NCBI GenBank assembly: GCA_035532475.1
Contig: DATKQY010000048.1
Span: forward strand, 1-64,000
From: DATKQY01 sp035532475
GTDB taxonomy: Bacteria; Actinomycetota; Acidimicrobiia; Acidimicrobiales; Bog-793
Direction of reading: 5' to 3'
Length of the DNA stretch: 64,000 nt
The translations under genes and the position numbers were made by a program. The notes under the pieces are model-generated. The model saw nothing but the letters and a program-made list of their open reading frames with translations, did not search any database and had not been told where the DNA came from. Below, in pieces: positions 35,578 through 44,652 of this stretch (position 1 is its first letter; every line of letters begins with the position of its first letter).

Positions 35578-35985
35578 TCACGTCGCGCCCTGCTCGAGCG
35601 CGACGCCGGCGGTCGACGCTACCCACGGGTCCTCGCTGAGATCGGCGTCGCCGGAGTTGAGGGTCCCGTGCGGCTCGATGAGCAGGACCCGCGTCCCCGG
35701 GGTCGCGCTCGGGCGGTGGCGCAGGCCGGCGGGGACGGTGACGAGCTGGAGCGGGCCGAGCCGGACGGCGGCTCGGCCCTCGAGCTCGAGCGTCAGCTCG
35801 CCTGCGAGCACCAAGAAGAGCTCGTCGGTGTCGTCGTGCGCGTGCCACACATACGCACCCTCGAGCTTCGCGATCTTCACGTCGTGGTCGTTGACGGTTG
35901 CGGCGATGCGCGGCGAGTAGATCTCGTCGAAGTGCTCGAACGCCCGGCTGAGATCGACCGGCGACGTCGGTGCCCGATCCGTCAC
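35578..35985 (-). CDS. Small cupin-domain protein
   Basis: A 135-residue cupin. YVWHAHDDTDELFLVLAGEL and LVTVPAGLRHRP are the two metal-site motifs, with three histidines and a glutamate visible. The GTG at 35985 is chosen because AAAGG lies eight bases upstream; a longer frame exists but is arginine-rich and unconserved. Function unknown; family members include epimerases, dioxygenases and mannose-binding-like storage proteins. Confidence 0.75.
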   Translation of the reverse strand: MTDRAPTSPVDLSRAFEHFDEIYSPRIAATVNDHDVKIAKLEGAYVWHAHDDTDELFLVLAGELTLELEGRAAVRLGPLQLVTVPAGLRHRPSATPGTRVLLIEPHGTLNSGDADLSEDPWVASTAGVALEQGAT

Positions 35986-36181
35986 GGTGCACACCTTTCT
36001 CGACCGCCGTCCCCGACGGCGTCCCGCTGAGACCCGCGTGCCCCCACGCCCGGCACCCAACCATAGGCAACACCTTCAGGCCCCGCCGCGGCGGGGGACG
36101 ACGTGGAGCGGTCCGAGCCGACCCCTTGCCGGCGCGGCGGAGGCGGCGGGAGGGCGCCATCCCTAGGATGACGGGCAGCCC

Positions 36182-37186
36182 ATGTCCAGCCCAGCGCCGG
36201 CACCCGCCCCGACCGCCACGCAGACGGCGCCACGACCCGCGGACGCGGTCATCCACACCGAGCAGCTGACGAAGGTCTACCCCGGGACCGACTTCACAGC
36301 GGTCGACCGGCTCGACCTCGACGTGTCCCGCGGCGAGATCTTCGGCCTGCTCGGGCCGAACGGCGCGGGGAAGACGACGACCGCCGGCATGCTCACCACC
36401 CGTGTCGTGCCGACCTCTGGGCGGGCCTTCGTCGGCGGGGTCGACGTGGGGCGGCACCCGGCGCTGGCCAAGCAGCTGAGCGGGATCGTCTCCCAGCAGA
36501 ACACCCTCGACCGTCAGCTGACCGTCTGGGAGAACCTCTACTTCCACGGGCGGCTCTTCGGCATCGGTGCGCGGCACTCCCGCCGGCTCGCGGACGACCT
36601 GCTCGAGAAGTTCCAGCTGACGAAGTGGGGCCGGGCGTCGGTCTACGCGCTCTCCGGTGGCATGGCGCAGCGGCTCATGGTCGCCAGGGCCATCTTCCAC
36701 CGGCCGGCCGTCCTCTTCCTCGACGAGCCGACCGCGGGCCTCGACCCCCAGAGCCGCCTCGCGCTCTGGGCCATCCTCGGCGAGCTGAACGGCGAGGGTC
36801 AGACCGTGCTCCTCACCACCCACTACATGGAGGAGGCCGACAAGCTCTGCCACCGCGTGGCGATCATGGACCACGGCCGGATCCTCGCGCTCGACACGCC
36901 GGCGGCGCTCAAGCAGAGCGTCGGCGCCGACACGGTCGTCACGGTCAAGGCGAGCGGCGACGACGCCCTGCTCGCCGAGCTCCTCGAACGCGAGGTCGAC
37001 GGCGTGACGCGCACCCGGCTGATCGACGGGGCGGTGCAGCTCCACGTCCAAGGTGCCGAGCGGATCGTGCCGCGCATCGTCACCGCGGCCGAGCGCGGCG
37101 GGCTCGAGATCGTCGACCTGTCGATCGCCGAGCCGAGCCTCGAGACGGTCTTCATCAACCTCACGGGCAAGGAGCTGCGCGACTGA
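36182..37186 (+). CDS. ABC exporter ATP-binding protein (DrrA-like)
   Basis: A 334-residue ATPase: Walker A GPNGAGKTT, signature LSGGMAQRL, Walker B VLFLDEPTAGLD and the switch His in LLTTHYMEEAD. The C-terminal extension after about 230 is the daunorubicin-resistance DrrA type. It pairs with the permease that follows, whose ATG overlaps its stop. Together they form an ABC-2 exporter for a drug, lipid or metabolite. Confidence 0.9.
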   Translation: MSSPAPAPAPTATQTAPRPADAVIHTEQLTKVYPGTDFTAVDRLDLDVSRGEIFGLLGPNGAGKTTTAGMLTTRVVPTSGRAFVGGVDVGRHPALAKQLSGIVSQQNTLDRQLTVWENLYFHGRLFGIGARHSRRLADDLLEKFQLTKWGRASVYALSGGMAQRLMVARAIFHRPAVLFLDEPTAGLDPQSRLALWAILGELNGEGQTVLLTTHYMEEADKLCHRVAIMDHGRILALDTPAALKQSVGADTVVTVKASGDDALLAELLEREVDGVTRTRLIDGAVQLHVQGAERIVPRIVTAAERGGLEIVDLSIAEPSLETVFINLTGKELRD

Positions 37187-38067
37187 TGGCCGCCACCGAG
37201 ACCTCGGCGGCGCGCTCCCCCGGCATCGGCTCGGTGCCGCTTCGGCCCGTCGCCGCCGCGAGCATGAGCGCGCTCGGCGCCCTGATGCTGCGCGACCTGG
37301 TCGTGCTCCGCAAGCACCTGTGGGAGTTCGTCCTCCGCACCCTGATCCAGCCGTTCCTGCTCTGCTTCGTGTTCCTCTACGTCTTCCCGAAGATCGGCCA
37401 GGGCATCGGCGGCCACGGCGACATCGCCGAGTCCGCCTTCGCCACCATCCTCGTCCCGGGCGTCGTCGGCATCTCCGTGATGTTCCAAGGGGTGCAGTCG
37501 ATCGCGCTGACCATGGCCCAGGAGTTCGGCTACACGCGCGAGATCGAGGACCGGGTGCAGGCGCCGTGCCCGATCTGGCTCGTCGCCGTCGCCAAGGTGC
37601 TGTCCGGCGCTGCGCAGGGTGTCCTGTCCGCCGTCATCGTGCTGCCGATCGCCTCGGTCGTCCACGCGTCCGGCGTCGAGGCCCGACTCAGCCTGCACTG
37701 GTGGCTCATCGTCACCTTCGTGCCGCTGGCGTGCGTCGCGATGGCCTGCCTCGGGCTGCTGCTCGGCACGAGCTTTGAGCCCCGCAACATCGGGCTCATG
37801 TTCGGCTTCATCATCTTGCCGATCACCTTCCTCGGCGGGACCTACTACGGCTGGACCCGGCTCGCGCCGGTGAAGCTCGGCGCCTGGCACTGGCTCCAGA
37901 CCGTCGTGCTGATCAACCCGCTGATCTACGTCAACGAGGGGATGCGGGCGGTGTTCACCGAGGCCCCGCATCTCCAGCTGTACGTCATCTACCCGGTGGT
38001 GGCCGGGTTCGCGGCGCTGTTCCTGGCGGTCGGTCTGCGCAACTTCCGCCGTCGCGTGCTGTCCTGA
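37186..38067 (+). CDS. ABC-2 type exporter permease (DrrB-like)
   Basis: A 293-residue protein with about six membrane helices (LLCFVFLYVFP, GVVGISVMFQGVQSIALTM, VLSAVIVLPIASVV, LACVAMACLGLLLG, FGFIILPITFLGGTYYG, VVAGFAALFLAVGL). The segment EFGYTREIEDRVQAPCPIW is the usual cytoplasmic coupling loop. Its ATG shares one base with the ATPase stop (TGATG), so subunits are made together. Cargo unknown. Confidence 0.88.
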   Translation: MAATETSAARSPGIGSVPLRPVAAASMSALGALMLRDLVVLRKHLWEFVLRTLIQPFLLCFVFLYVFPKIGQGIGGHGDIAESAFATILVPGVVGISVMFQGVQSIALTMAQEFGYTREIEDRVQAPCPIWLVAVAKVLSGAAQGVLSAVIVLPIASVVHASGVEARLSLHWWLIVTFVPLACVAMACLGLLLGTSFEPRNIGLMFGFIILPITFLGGTYYGWTRLAPVKLGAWHWLQTVVLINPLIYVNEGMRAVFTEAPHLQLYVIYPVVAGFAALFLAVGLRNFRRRVLS

Positions 38068-38209
38068 CCCGAGCGCCGACCCGGCAGGGACGCTCCGTCG
38101 CTCCGGCGCGGCCCGGGAGGCGGCGCACACCGTGCAGCGGGGCCCCGACATGCGGCAGGATGCACGGCGATCAGCGCCGCGCGGCGGCCCGGGGGAAGCG
38201 AGCGCCCAG

Positions 38210-39142
38210 ATGAGCAACGGTCGGGAACCGAAGGAGCACGAGACCGGACCGGCGGAGGGCCCGCGCCCTCCCCTCGACGGGCACCGGCTCGCGGACGACC
38301 CCGTCTCGACCGCCGCGATCGAGCGCATCGACGTCGGGGGGCGCCAGCTCGTCGCGCTCTCGGACGGCTTCTTGCTCATGGGCGAGACGATGGTCGGCAC
38401 GGCCGACGAGCCGACGGCAGCCTTCGACGCCCTGCGGGCCGACTACGAGGAGGTGCGCCTCCCCCTCGGCTGCTTCTTCTGGCCTGGCGAGACGAACGTG
38501 CTCGTGGACACCGGGTTCGGGCCGCTCGACGCCGCGGAGGGCGGCTGGCTGATCGGCGGCAACCTGTTGCACCAGCTCCGTCGCATCGGCGTCCGGCCCG
38601 AGGACGTCGACGTCGTCGCCCTCTCGCACCTGCACGCCGACCACTCGGGCGGCCTCGGCGATCCGGGCACCGGCGAGCCCATCTACCCGAACGCCACGAC
38701 CTACATCGGCAGCCACGACTGGGAGTACTTCGTCGAGGGGAGCACCGCCGCGATACCGCTCCCCGACTACACGCGCGCCGCGCTCGAGTCGCTCGCCGAT
38801 CGGGGCAAGATCACCCTCGTCGACGGGGACGCCGAGATCGCGCCCGGCGTGCGCAGGCTCTCCGCACCGGGGCACACGCCCGGGCACTCGCTCTACGTGA
38901 TCCACGACGACGACGAGCGCGTCCTGCTCCTCGGGGACTCGATGTACTGCCCCCAGCAGCTGACCAACCTCGACTGGGGCGCCGCCTTCGACGTCGACCC
39001 GGCGCTCGCTCGCGCGACGCGCGAACGGCTCCAGCGTGACCTCGAGCTCCACGGCGGCGGAGCGCTCGGCTGCCACTTCCCCGGGCTGATCGCCGGGCGG
39101 GCCGTCACCGACCCCGACCGCGGCACCCGCCGGGCCCCGTGA
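38210..39142 (+). CDS. Metallo-beta-lactamase fold hydrolase
   Basis: About 310 residues from the ATG at 38210; a GTG at 38132 would add 26 poorly conserved residues. The zinc motif HLHADHSG, a later SAPGHTPGHSLY and LLLGDSMY (bridging Asp) are those of MBL hydrolases of the lactonase and phosphodiesterase-like type. The N-terminal FFWPGETNVLVDTGFG segment is typical of quorum-lactonase-like members. Lactonase activity is possible but unproven. Confidence 0.85.
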   Translation: MSNGREPKEHETGPAEGPRPPLDGHRLADDPVSTAAIERIDVGGRQLVALSDGFLLMGETMVGTADEPTAAFDALRADYEEVRLPLGCFFWPGETNVLVDTGFGPLDAAEGGWLIGGNLLHQLRRIGVRPEDVDVVALSHLHADHSGGLGDPGTGEPIYPNATTYIGSHDWEYFVEGSTAAIPLPDYTRAALESLADRGKITLVDGDAEIAPGVRRLSAPGHTPGHSLYVIHDDDERVLLLGDSMYCPQQLTNLDWGAAFDVDPALARATRERLQRDLELHGGGALGCHFPGLIAGRAVTDPDRGTRRAP

Positions 39143-39232
39143 CGCGAGCCTGAGCTCGGCCGCTGCGTCGCCCGCCGTCGCCGCTCACCGCAGCGCCGGC
39201 CCGGCTCCGGCCGCGGGCCGGGTGCCCGACGC

Positions 39233-42205
39233 TCAGACCTCGTCCTCGTCGGGCCCGAGCGGCTGCCGCGCACCCGAGTCCGAGGGAGCGGCGCGTCGCT
39301 CGAGCAGACGGGCCACCAACGAGGCGAGGTGGACGGGCTGGCGCGACGTCAGCTGGCGGATCTGGGTCCGGCAGCTGAAGCCGTCGGCGAGGACCGTCAC
39401 CGCCGGGTCGGCGACGCGCACCGCCGAGAGCAGTCCCGCGTCGGCGCAGCGGACCGAGACGTCGTAGTGCTCACGCTCGAAGCCGAAGCTGCCCGCCATG
39501 CCGCAGCACCCGGCGTCGAGGACCTCGAGTTCGACGCCGAGCGACTCGAGGACGCGCCGGTCGGCGCCGAAGCCGAGCTCCGCGTGCTGGTGGCAGTGGA
39601 CCTGGGCCAGCGCGCGCAGCCGTTGCGCGGGAGGCTCCCACCCGGGCTCGGCGGCCGTGACGACCTCGGCGAAGGTGCGGAAGGCCGCTGCGGCGGCACG
39701 GGCCAGCGGGTCGTCCGGCAGCAGCTGGAGCGCGTCCGACCGGAAGAGCGCGGTGCAGCTCGGCTCGAGGCCGACGATCGGCACCCCGGCGGCGAGCCAC
39801 GGCTGGAGCACGTCGAGCGATCGACGCAGCTCGCGCCGCGCCCGACCGAGCTGGCCGGTCGCGAGCCACGTGAGCCCGCAGCAGACCTGGCGGGCGGGGA
39901 GCTCCACCGAGTAGCCGAGCGACTCCAGCACCGTGATCGCGTCGAGACCGATCTCGGGATCGAAGTGGTTGGTGAAGGTGTCCGGCCACAGCAGCACCGG
40001 GCCACGACCGCCGACCAGGTAGCCGCCGCCGCGGCGCCCGGGGTGGCGGCGGAACGTCTGGCGGAGCGTCTCCGGGGCGAGGTGCGGCAGCGACCGCTGC
40101 GGGGCGATCCCCGCGGCGAGCTTCACGACGCCGGCGAGCCGGGAGCTCGCCACCAGGTTGGCGACGGCCGGCACGCGCGCCCCGAGGCGGAGCCAGCGCG
40201 CCAGGTAGCCCATCGAGTAGTGCGACGCGGGGCGCAAGCGTCCCGAGTAGTGGCGGGCCAGGAACTCCGCCTTGTAGGCGGCCATGTCGACGTTCACGGG
40301 GCACTCGACCTTGCAGCCCTTGCAGCCGAGGCAGAGGTCGAGCGCCTCGAGCACCTCCTCCGAGCGCCAGCCGCCACGCACCACCCCGCCGTTCAGCATC
40401 TCGAAGAGCAGCCGGGAGCGCCCCCTCGTCGAGTGACGCTCCTCGCGCGTCGCGCGGTAGCTCGGGCACATGACACCGCCCGAAGCGTTCAGGCACTTCC
40501 CGACGCCCATGCAGCGGCGCGTCGCCGCGGCGAGGTCGCCGCGATCAGCGCTGAGCGCGAGCCGCGACGCCGTCGGCAGCCGTGGCGGGGCGCTGCGGAT
40601 GCGCAGGTCGGCGTCGAGCGGCCTCGGGGCGACCACCCGGCCGGGGTTCATCATGCCGTCCGGGTCGAAGGCGGCCTTGAAGGCGGCGAAGGCGTCGAGC
40701 ACCGTTCGGGGGTACAGCTTCGGGAGCAGCTCCGAGCGGGCCTGCCCGTCCCCGTGCTCCCCGGAGAACGAGCCCCCGTGGAGCACGACGATGTCGGCCG
40801 CCGACGTCACGAACTGGCGGAAGCGCCCGACGCCGGCGGCCGTCGCGAGGTCGAAGTCCAGCCTCGCATGGACGCATCCTTCCCCGAAGTGGCCGTAGAG
40901 GATGCCCCGGACGCCGGTGTTCGCCATCAACGTGCGGAACTGGCGCAGGTACGCGCCGAGCCGCTCGGGCGGGACGGCCGCGTCCTCCCATCCGGGCCAC
41001 GCCTCGCCGCCGGACGCGAGGCGGGTCGCGATCCCGGCGCCCTCCTCGCGCAGGCGCCAGAGCGCGCCGACGCGGCGCGCATCGGTCGAGACCTCGGCGC
41101 GCACCCCCGGCTCCGCCATCGCCTCGACGATGGCGTAGGCCGCATCCTCGGCCTCCTCGGTCGAGTCGCCAACCGTCTCGACGAGCAACCAGCCCCGGCC
41201 GGCGGGAAGGCTCGCGGGCAGGCGCGAGCGGGGGTTGCGCGCCGCGAAGGCGGCGACCAGCTCCGCGTCGATCCCCTCGATCGTCGCGGGGCGGTGCTCG
41301 AGCAGCCCCGGTACGCGCTCGGCCGCCGAGTAGATGTCCGGGTAGCCGAGGACCGCGAGCGCCGTCGCCCGCGGCGGCCGGACGAGGCGCACGGTCGCGC
41401 CGAGCACCACGGCGCACGTCCCCTCGCTGCCGACGAGCGCGCGGGCGACGTCGAAGCCGTGCTCGGGGAGGAGCTGGTCGAGGTTGTAGCCCGAGACGCG
41501 CCGCGACAGCGACGGGAACGACGAGCGCAGCGCGTCCGCGTGGGTCGACGCGACGTCGCGAAGCGCCCGGTAGAGGCGGCCCGTGGCGCCCTCGCGCCGG
41601 CACAGCTCCTCGAGCGCCACGTCGCTCGTCGGCCCGACCGTGAGACGCGTCCCGTCGTAGAGGGCGATGTCGAGCGACTCGACGTTGTCGGCCGTCTTGC
41701 CCCACACGAGCGAGTGCGACCCGCAGGCGTTGTTGCCGATCATTCCGCCGAGGGTGCAGCGCGAGTGCGTCGAGGGGTCCGGTCCGAACGTCAGCCCCTG
41801 TGCCGCCGCCGCACGCCGGAGATCGTCGAGGACGACCCCCGGCTGGACGAGCGCCGTCGAGGTCGCCGCGTCGACGACCGGCGGGCCGTCCAGGTGGCGG
41901 GCGAGGTCGAGGACGACCGCGACGTTGCACGCCTGGCCCGCGATGCTCGTCCCTGCCCCCCGGGGGAGCACCGGCACCCCGTGCGCCCGGCAGACGGCGA
42001 GCGTCGCCAGAACGTCGTCGGTGGACGCCGGCTGGACGACGCCGATCGGGACGTGGCGGTAGTTCGACGCGTCGGTCGAGTACAGGGCACGGGTGACGGC
42101 GTCGAAGCGGACGGTGCCCGCCACCTGGCCGGCGAGGTCCGCCGCCAACGCGTCGAGCTGGCCGGGCGCGAGCTCCGCCCCCGCCCGCCCCGCCAGGTCC
42201 GTCAC
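39233..42205 (-). CDS. FAD-linked oxidase fused to Fe-S/CCG electron-transfer module (D-lactate or glycolate dehydrogenase-like)
   Basis: A 990-residue fusion. The N-terminal half is a vanillyl-alcohol-oxidase-type FAD domain: LPRGAGTSIAGQACN and GMIGNNACGSHSL bind FAD, and SEGTCAVVLGATV follows. The second half has two ferredoxin-type cysteine clusters (CMGVGKCLNASGGVMCP and CLGCKGCKVECP) and two CCG domains (QVCCGLTWLATGQ; AGCCGMAGSFGF), like GlpC or LutA. This equals D-2-hydroxyacid dehydrogenase (GlcD) plus its iron-sulfur partner in one chain, feeding electrons to quinone. The GTG at 42205 is the only start consistent with the conserved beginning. D-lactate, glycolate and 2-hydroxyglutarate are all possible substrates. 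Confidence 0.85.
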   Translation of the reverse strand: MTDLAGRAGAELAPGQLDALAADLAGQVAGTVRFDAVTRALYSTDASNYRHVPIGVVQPASTDDVLATLAVCRAHGVPVLPRGAGTSIAGQACNVAVVLDLARHLDGPPVVDAATSTALVQPGVVLDDLRRAAAAQGLTFGPDPSTHSRCTLGGMIGNNACGSHSLVWGKTADNVESLDIALYDGTRLTVGPTSDVALEELCRREGATGRLYRALRDVASTHADALRSSFPSLSRRVSGYNLDQLLPEHGFDVARALVGSEGTCAVVLGATVRLVRPPRATALAVLGYPDIYSAAERVPGLLEHRPATIEGIDAELVAAFAARNPRSRLPASLPAGRGWLLVETVGDSTEEAEDAAYAIVEAMAEPGVRAEVSTDARRVGALWRLREEGAGIATRLASGGEAWPGWEDAAVPPERLGAYLRQFRTLMANTGVRGILYGHFGEGCVHARLDFDLATAAGVGRFRQFVTSAADIVVLHGGSFSGEHGDGQARSELLPKLYPRTVLDAFAAFKAAFDPDGMMNPGRVVAPRPLDADLRIRSAPPRLPTASRLALSADRGDLAAATRRCMGVGKCLNASGGVMCPSYRATREERHSTRGRSRLLFEMLNGGVVRGGWRSEEVLEALDLCLGCKGCKVECPVNVDMAAYKAEFLARHYSGRLRPASHYSMGYLARWLRLGARVPAVANLVASSRLAGVVKLAAGIAPQRSLPHLAPETLRQTFRRHPGRRGGGYLVGGRGPVLLWPDTFTNHFDPEIGLDAITVLESLGYSVELPARQVCCGLTWLATGQLGRARRELRRSLDVLQPWLAAGVPIVGLEPSCTALFRSDALQLLPDDPLARAAAAAFRTFAEVVTAAEPGWEPPAQRLRALAQVHCHQHAELGFGADRRVLESLGVELEVLDAGCCGMAGSFGFEREHYDVSVRCADAGLLSAVRVADPAVTVLADGFSCRTQIRQLTSRQPVHLASLVARLLERRAAPSDSGARQPLGPDEDEV

Positions 42206-42420
42206 CGGGTCAGCGCCCGGGCGACATGAGGGCGGCGCCGGGCACCGTCCCGTCGCGCCTCGCCTGCGCCGCTTCGCCCATCGGTCGCCCTCCCCGGCGC
42301 ATCGTAGGTGGCGGCCGCGCCGCGCCCGCGAACCGCGGCTGGCCGGGCGCGGGCCGGGCCCGCCACGGGCCTCGGCCGGCGCTCGCGCGCCGCCGACGCG
42401 GCCGGCGCGGCCGGCGGCGA

Positions 42421-43281
42421 CTAGAGATGCGACGCAGGGGCGAGCAGGGACGGGGCGCCGCTCAGCGCGCTCTGGTACTGCCGGTACGAGGCGACCTGCG
42501 ATGGGGTCGGCGGGGGGATCGACACGGGGGCGCCGAAGTCGACGAAGTCGACCGTGACCGTGGCGGCGGCGTCGGGCACCGTTGGGAACGGCAGGCTCAC
42601 CTGCTCGGTGATCCGTCGCAGCTGGCCCGAGTGGTCGATCCAGACGTCGAGGTCGAGACGGCGGCCGTGGCGCACGTAGCCGAGGGCGGCCTGGCGGACG
42701 GCCGCAGACAGGCTGGCGCGCCCGACGCGCGACCGGACCGCCGCCGTGTCGAGCGTCACCGCGTAGCCCTCGGTCGCCTCGCCGTCGAGCGAGGCGGCGC
42801 CGATCGGGGTCACCCGGGCGCCCTGCTCCTCCAGCACGCGCAGGATCCCGGCCGGGTCGTTGCCTGCGCCGGCCGGGGTCGAGGGGAGCTTGCCGGCCGG
42901 CAGCTCGACCCACGCCTTGCCGGGCAGCACCGTCGCCACCTGGGGTATCCACAGGTACAGGCGGCCGCCGGCGTAGAGCTCGTGCGCGGTCAGGCCGTTG
43001 AACCCCGGCGATCCCGAGTAGGTGAACCCGAGCTCCATCGCGCCCGTCGTGAGGTCGATCCGGCCGGTGCCGGTCGCACCCACGTGCACGCCGGACGGCA
43101 GCCCGCTCGTCGTCACGGCCAGCCGGAGCCGGGCACTCTTGTCGGCGATGGTCCGGGAAGCCGCCGTGGCGACGACGGCGCTCGGCGCACTCCCAGAGCT
43201 CGTCCCGGCCGCGGCGACGAAGCCGACGCCGATGCCGATCGCCATCAGGATCGCGACCGCGAGGGTGAGGAATCCGCGCAC
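42421..43281 (-). CDS. Secreted protein, possibly LppX/LprG-like lipoprotein fold
   Basis: A 286-residue protein with an N-terminal export signal (GFLTLAVAILMAIGIGVGF). The remainder has alternating strands (GRIDLTTGAMELGFTYSG, LDVWIDHSGQLRRITEQVS) that resemble the LppX/LprG lipid-carrier fold of mycobacteria. The signal peptide lacks a lipobox Cys, so it may be free or membrane-tethered. It lies downstream of the Gly-rich gene on the same strand. Function inferred from fold resemblance only. Confidence 0.55.
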   Translation of the reverse strand: MRGFLTLAVAILMAIGIGVGFVAAAGTSSGSAPSAVVATAASRTIADKSARLRLAVTTSGLPSGVHVGATGTGRIDLTTGAMELGFTYSGSPGFNGLTAHELYAGGRLYLWIPQVATVLPGKAWVELPAGKLPSTPAGAGNDPAGILRVLEEQGARVTPIGAASLDGEATEGYAVTLDTAAVRSRVGRASLSAAVRQAALGYVRHGRRLDLDVWIDHSGQLRRITEQVSLPFPTVPDAAATVTVDFVDFGAPVSIPPPTPSQVASYRQYQSALSGAPSLLAPASHL

Positions 43282-43346
43282 CGCTGCAGTGTGCTCATCC
43301 CGCCCAATGCCGTCAACCGGCTAGGCGCGATGGTGCAGGCCGCACG

Positions 43347-43661
43347 CTAGAAGCCGCTGCCGCTGCTGCCGCCCGTGTCCGACGGACCCTGGCCGCCCTG
43401 GCTGCCGCGCCACGGCCCCCGGCCGCCGCCTTGGTTGCCGCCCCACGGCCCCTGACCGCCGCCTTGGTTGCCGCCCCACGGTCCTTGACCGCCACCGCCG
43501 CGGCCCCACGGCCCCTGGCCACCGCCGAAGGGCCCGCGTCCGCCGCCGCCCTTCCGCCGCATCGCCCACATCCGGAGCGCGACCATGCCGACGATCAGCA
43601 CGATGCCGAGCGAGCCACTCGACCGGCCGAAGCCGCCTGCCACTGCGAGCGTCACGCCCAT
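43347..43661 (-). CDS. Single-helix protein with Gly/Trp/Gln-rich repeats
   Basis: A 104-residue protein: one transmembrane helix (SLGIVLIVGMVALRMWAM), then MRRK and a low-complexity tail in which GGGQGPWGGNQ-type units recur about four times. The DNA repeats too, in units of roughly 33 bases. The tail should be disordered or form a membrane-surface coat. I do not recognise the family; the strong codon bias supports translation. Confidence 0.5.
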   Translation of the reverse strand: MGVTLAVAGGFGRSSGSLGIVLIVGMVALRMWAMRRKGGGGRGPFGGGQGPWGRGGGGQGPWGGNQGGGQGPWGGNQGGGRGPWRGSQGGQGPSDTGGSSGSGF

Positions 43662-43876
43662 CGCGCTGTGCGCTCCCTTCGCTTGCCTGAGCAGACGTTA
43701 CCCACTGCACGGCGCGGGTCGCGCGCAGGCGCCGGCGCACCGGCGTGGCGGCCGCAGGCCGGGCCCGCCCGACCGTCGTCGGGCCGGCGGCGCGCGGAGC
43801 AGCTCGGGAACCGGCATCATTGGCAGGTGCCGGTACCGACGACCGCCGACCAACCGGCACCCTTGCGAGCGGTGAC

Positions 43877-44539
43877 GTGATCCTCCATGCCAGCGCGGTG
43901 CTGCCGGGCTTCCTCCACACCCTCCAGCCGACGCTCAAGCACTACGGCTACTGGGCGGTCGCCGCCTTCTTGTTCCTCGAGGACTTCGGGGTGCCCGTAC
44001 CGGGCGAGACCATCCTCATCACCGCCGCCGTCTACGCCGGCTCGGGGCACCTGAACCCGGTGCTCGTCGGGGTCATCGCCGTCGTCGCGGCGGTGCTCGG
44101 CGACAACCTCGGCTTCGCGATCGGCCACTTCGCCGGGCGGGCGGCCATCGTGCGGTGGGGCAGGTACGTGATGCTCAACGAGGAACGCCTCACCAAGGCC
44201 GAGAACTTCTTCAACCACCACGGCGGGAAGATCATCGTGGTGGCGCGCTTCATCGAGGGGCTGCGGCAGGCGAACGGCATCATCGCCGGGGCCTCGGAGA
44301 TGTCGTGGTGGCGCTTCCTCCCCTTCAACGTGCTCGGCGCGGTGCTCTGGGTGGGGACCTGGCTCACCGTCGGCGAGCTCGCCGGCGACCACATCGGCAC
44401 GATCTACACGGCGGTCTCGCGCTACTCGCTGGTCGCGCTCGTCGTGGTGGTGCTCGTCCTGCTCGCCATGGTGGTGCGCTTCGTCGTCCGTCGACGGCGC
44501 GCGGCCGGGACCGAGGCCGAGGCGGCCCGGGTCGAATAG
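43877..44539 (+). CDS. DedA family membrane protein
   Basis: A 220-residue membrane protein: FLFLEDFGVPVPGET is the DedA re-entrant signature, followed by GDNLGFAIGHFAGR, and ARFIEGLRQANGIIAGASEMSWWRF is the second family motif. DedA proteins are proton-dependent flippases or transporters for undecaprenyl phosphate or related lipids. The GTG at 43877 begins the conserved core; upstream sequence is low-complexity. It is convergent with the kelch-like gene. Confidence 0.88.
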   Translation: MILHASAVLPGFLHTLQPTLKHYGYWAVAAFLFLEDFGVPVPGETILITAAVYAGSGHLNPVLVGVIAVVAAVLGDNLGFAIGHFAGRAAIVRWGRYVMLNEERLTKAENFFNHHGGKIIVVARFIEGLRQANGIIAGASEMSWWRFLPFNVLGAVLWVGTWLTVGELAGDHIGTIYTAVSRYSLVALVVVVLVLLAMVVRFVVRRRRAAGTEAEAARVE

Positions 44540-44652
44540 GCGCCGGCGAGGGCTCCGCCGGGCGGTTGAGCAAGGCGCGCCCCAACAGCGCAGGCCACCG
44601 GGCGCCCTCGACGGTGTGCGCGGCGCCCGCGGGCTCGTGCCCGGGTCTGCGC

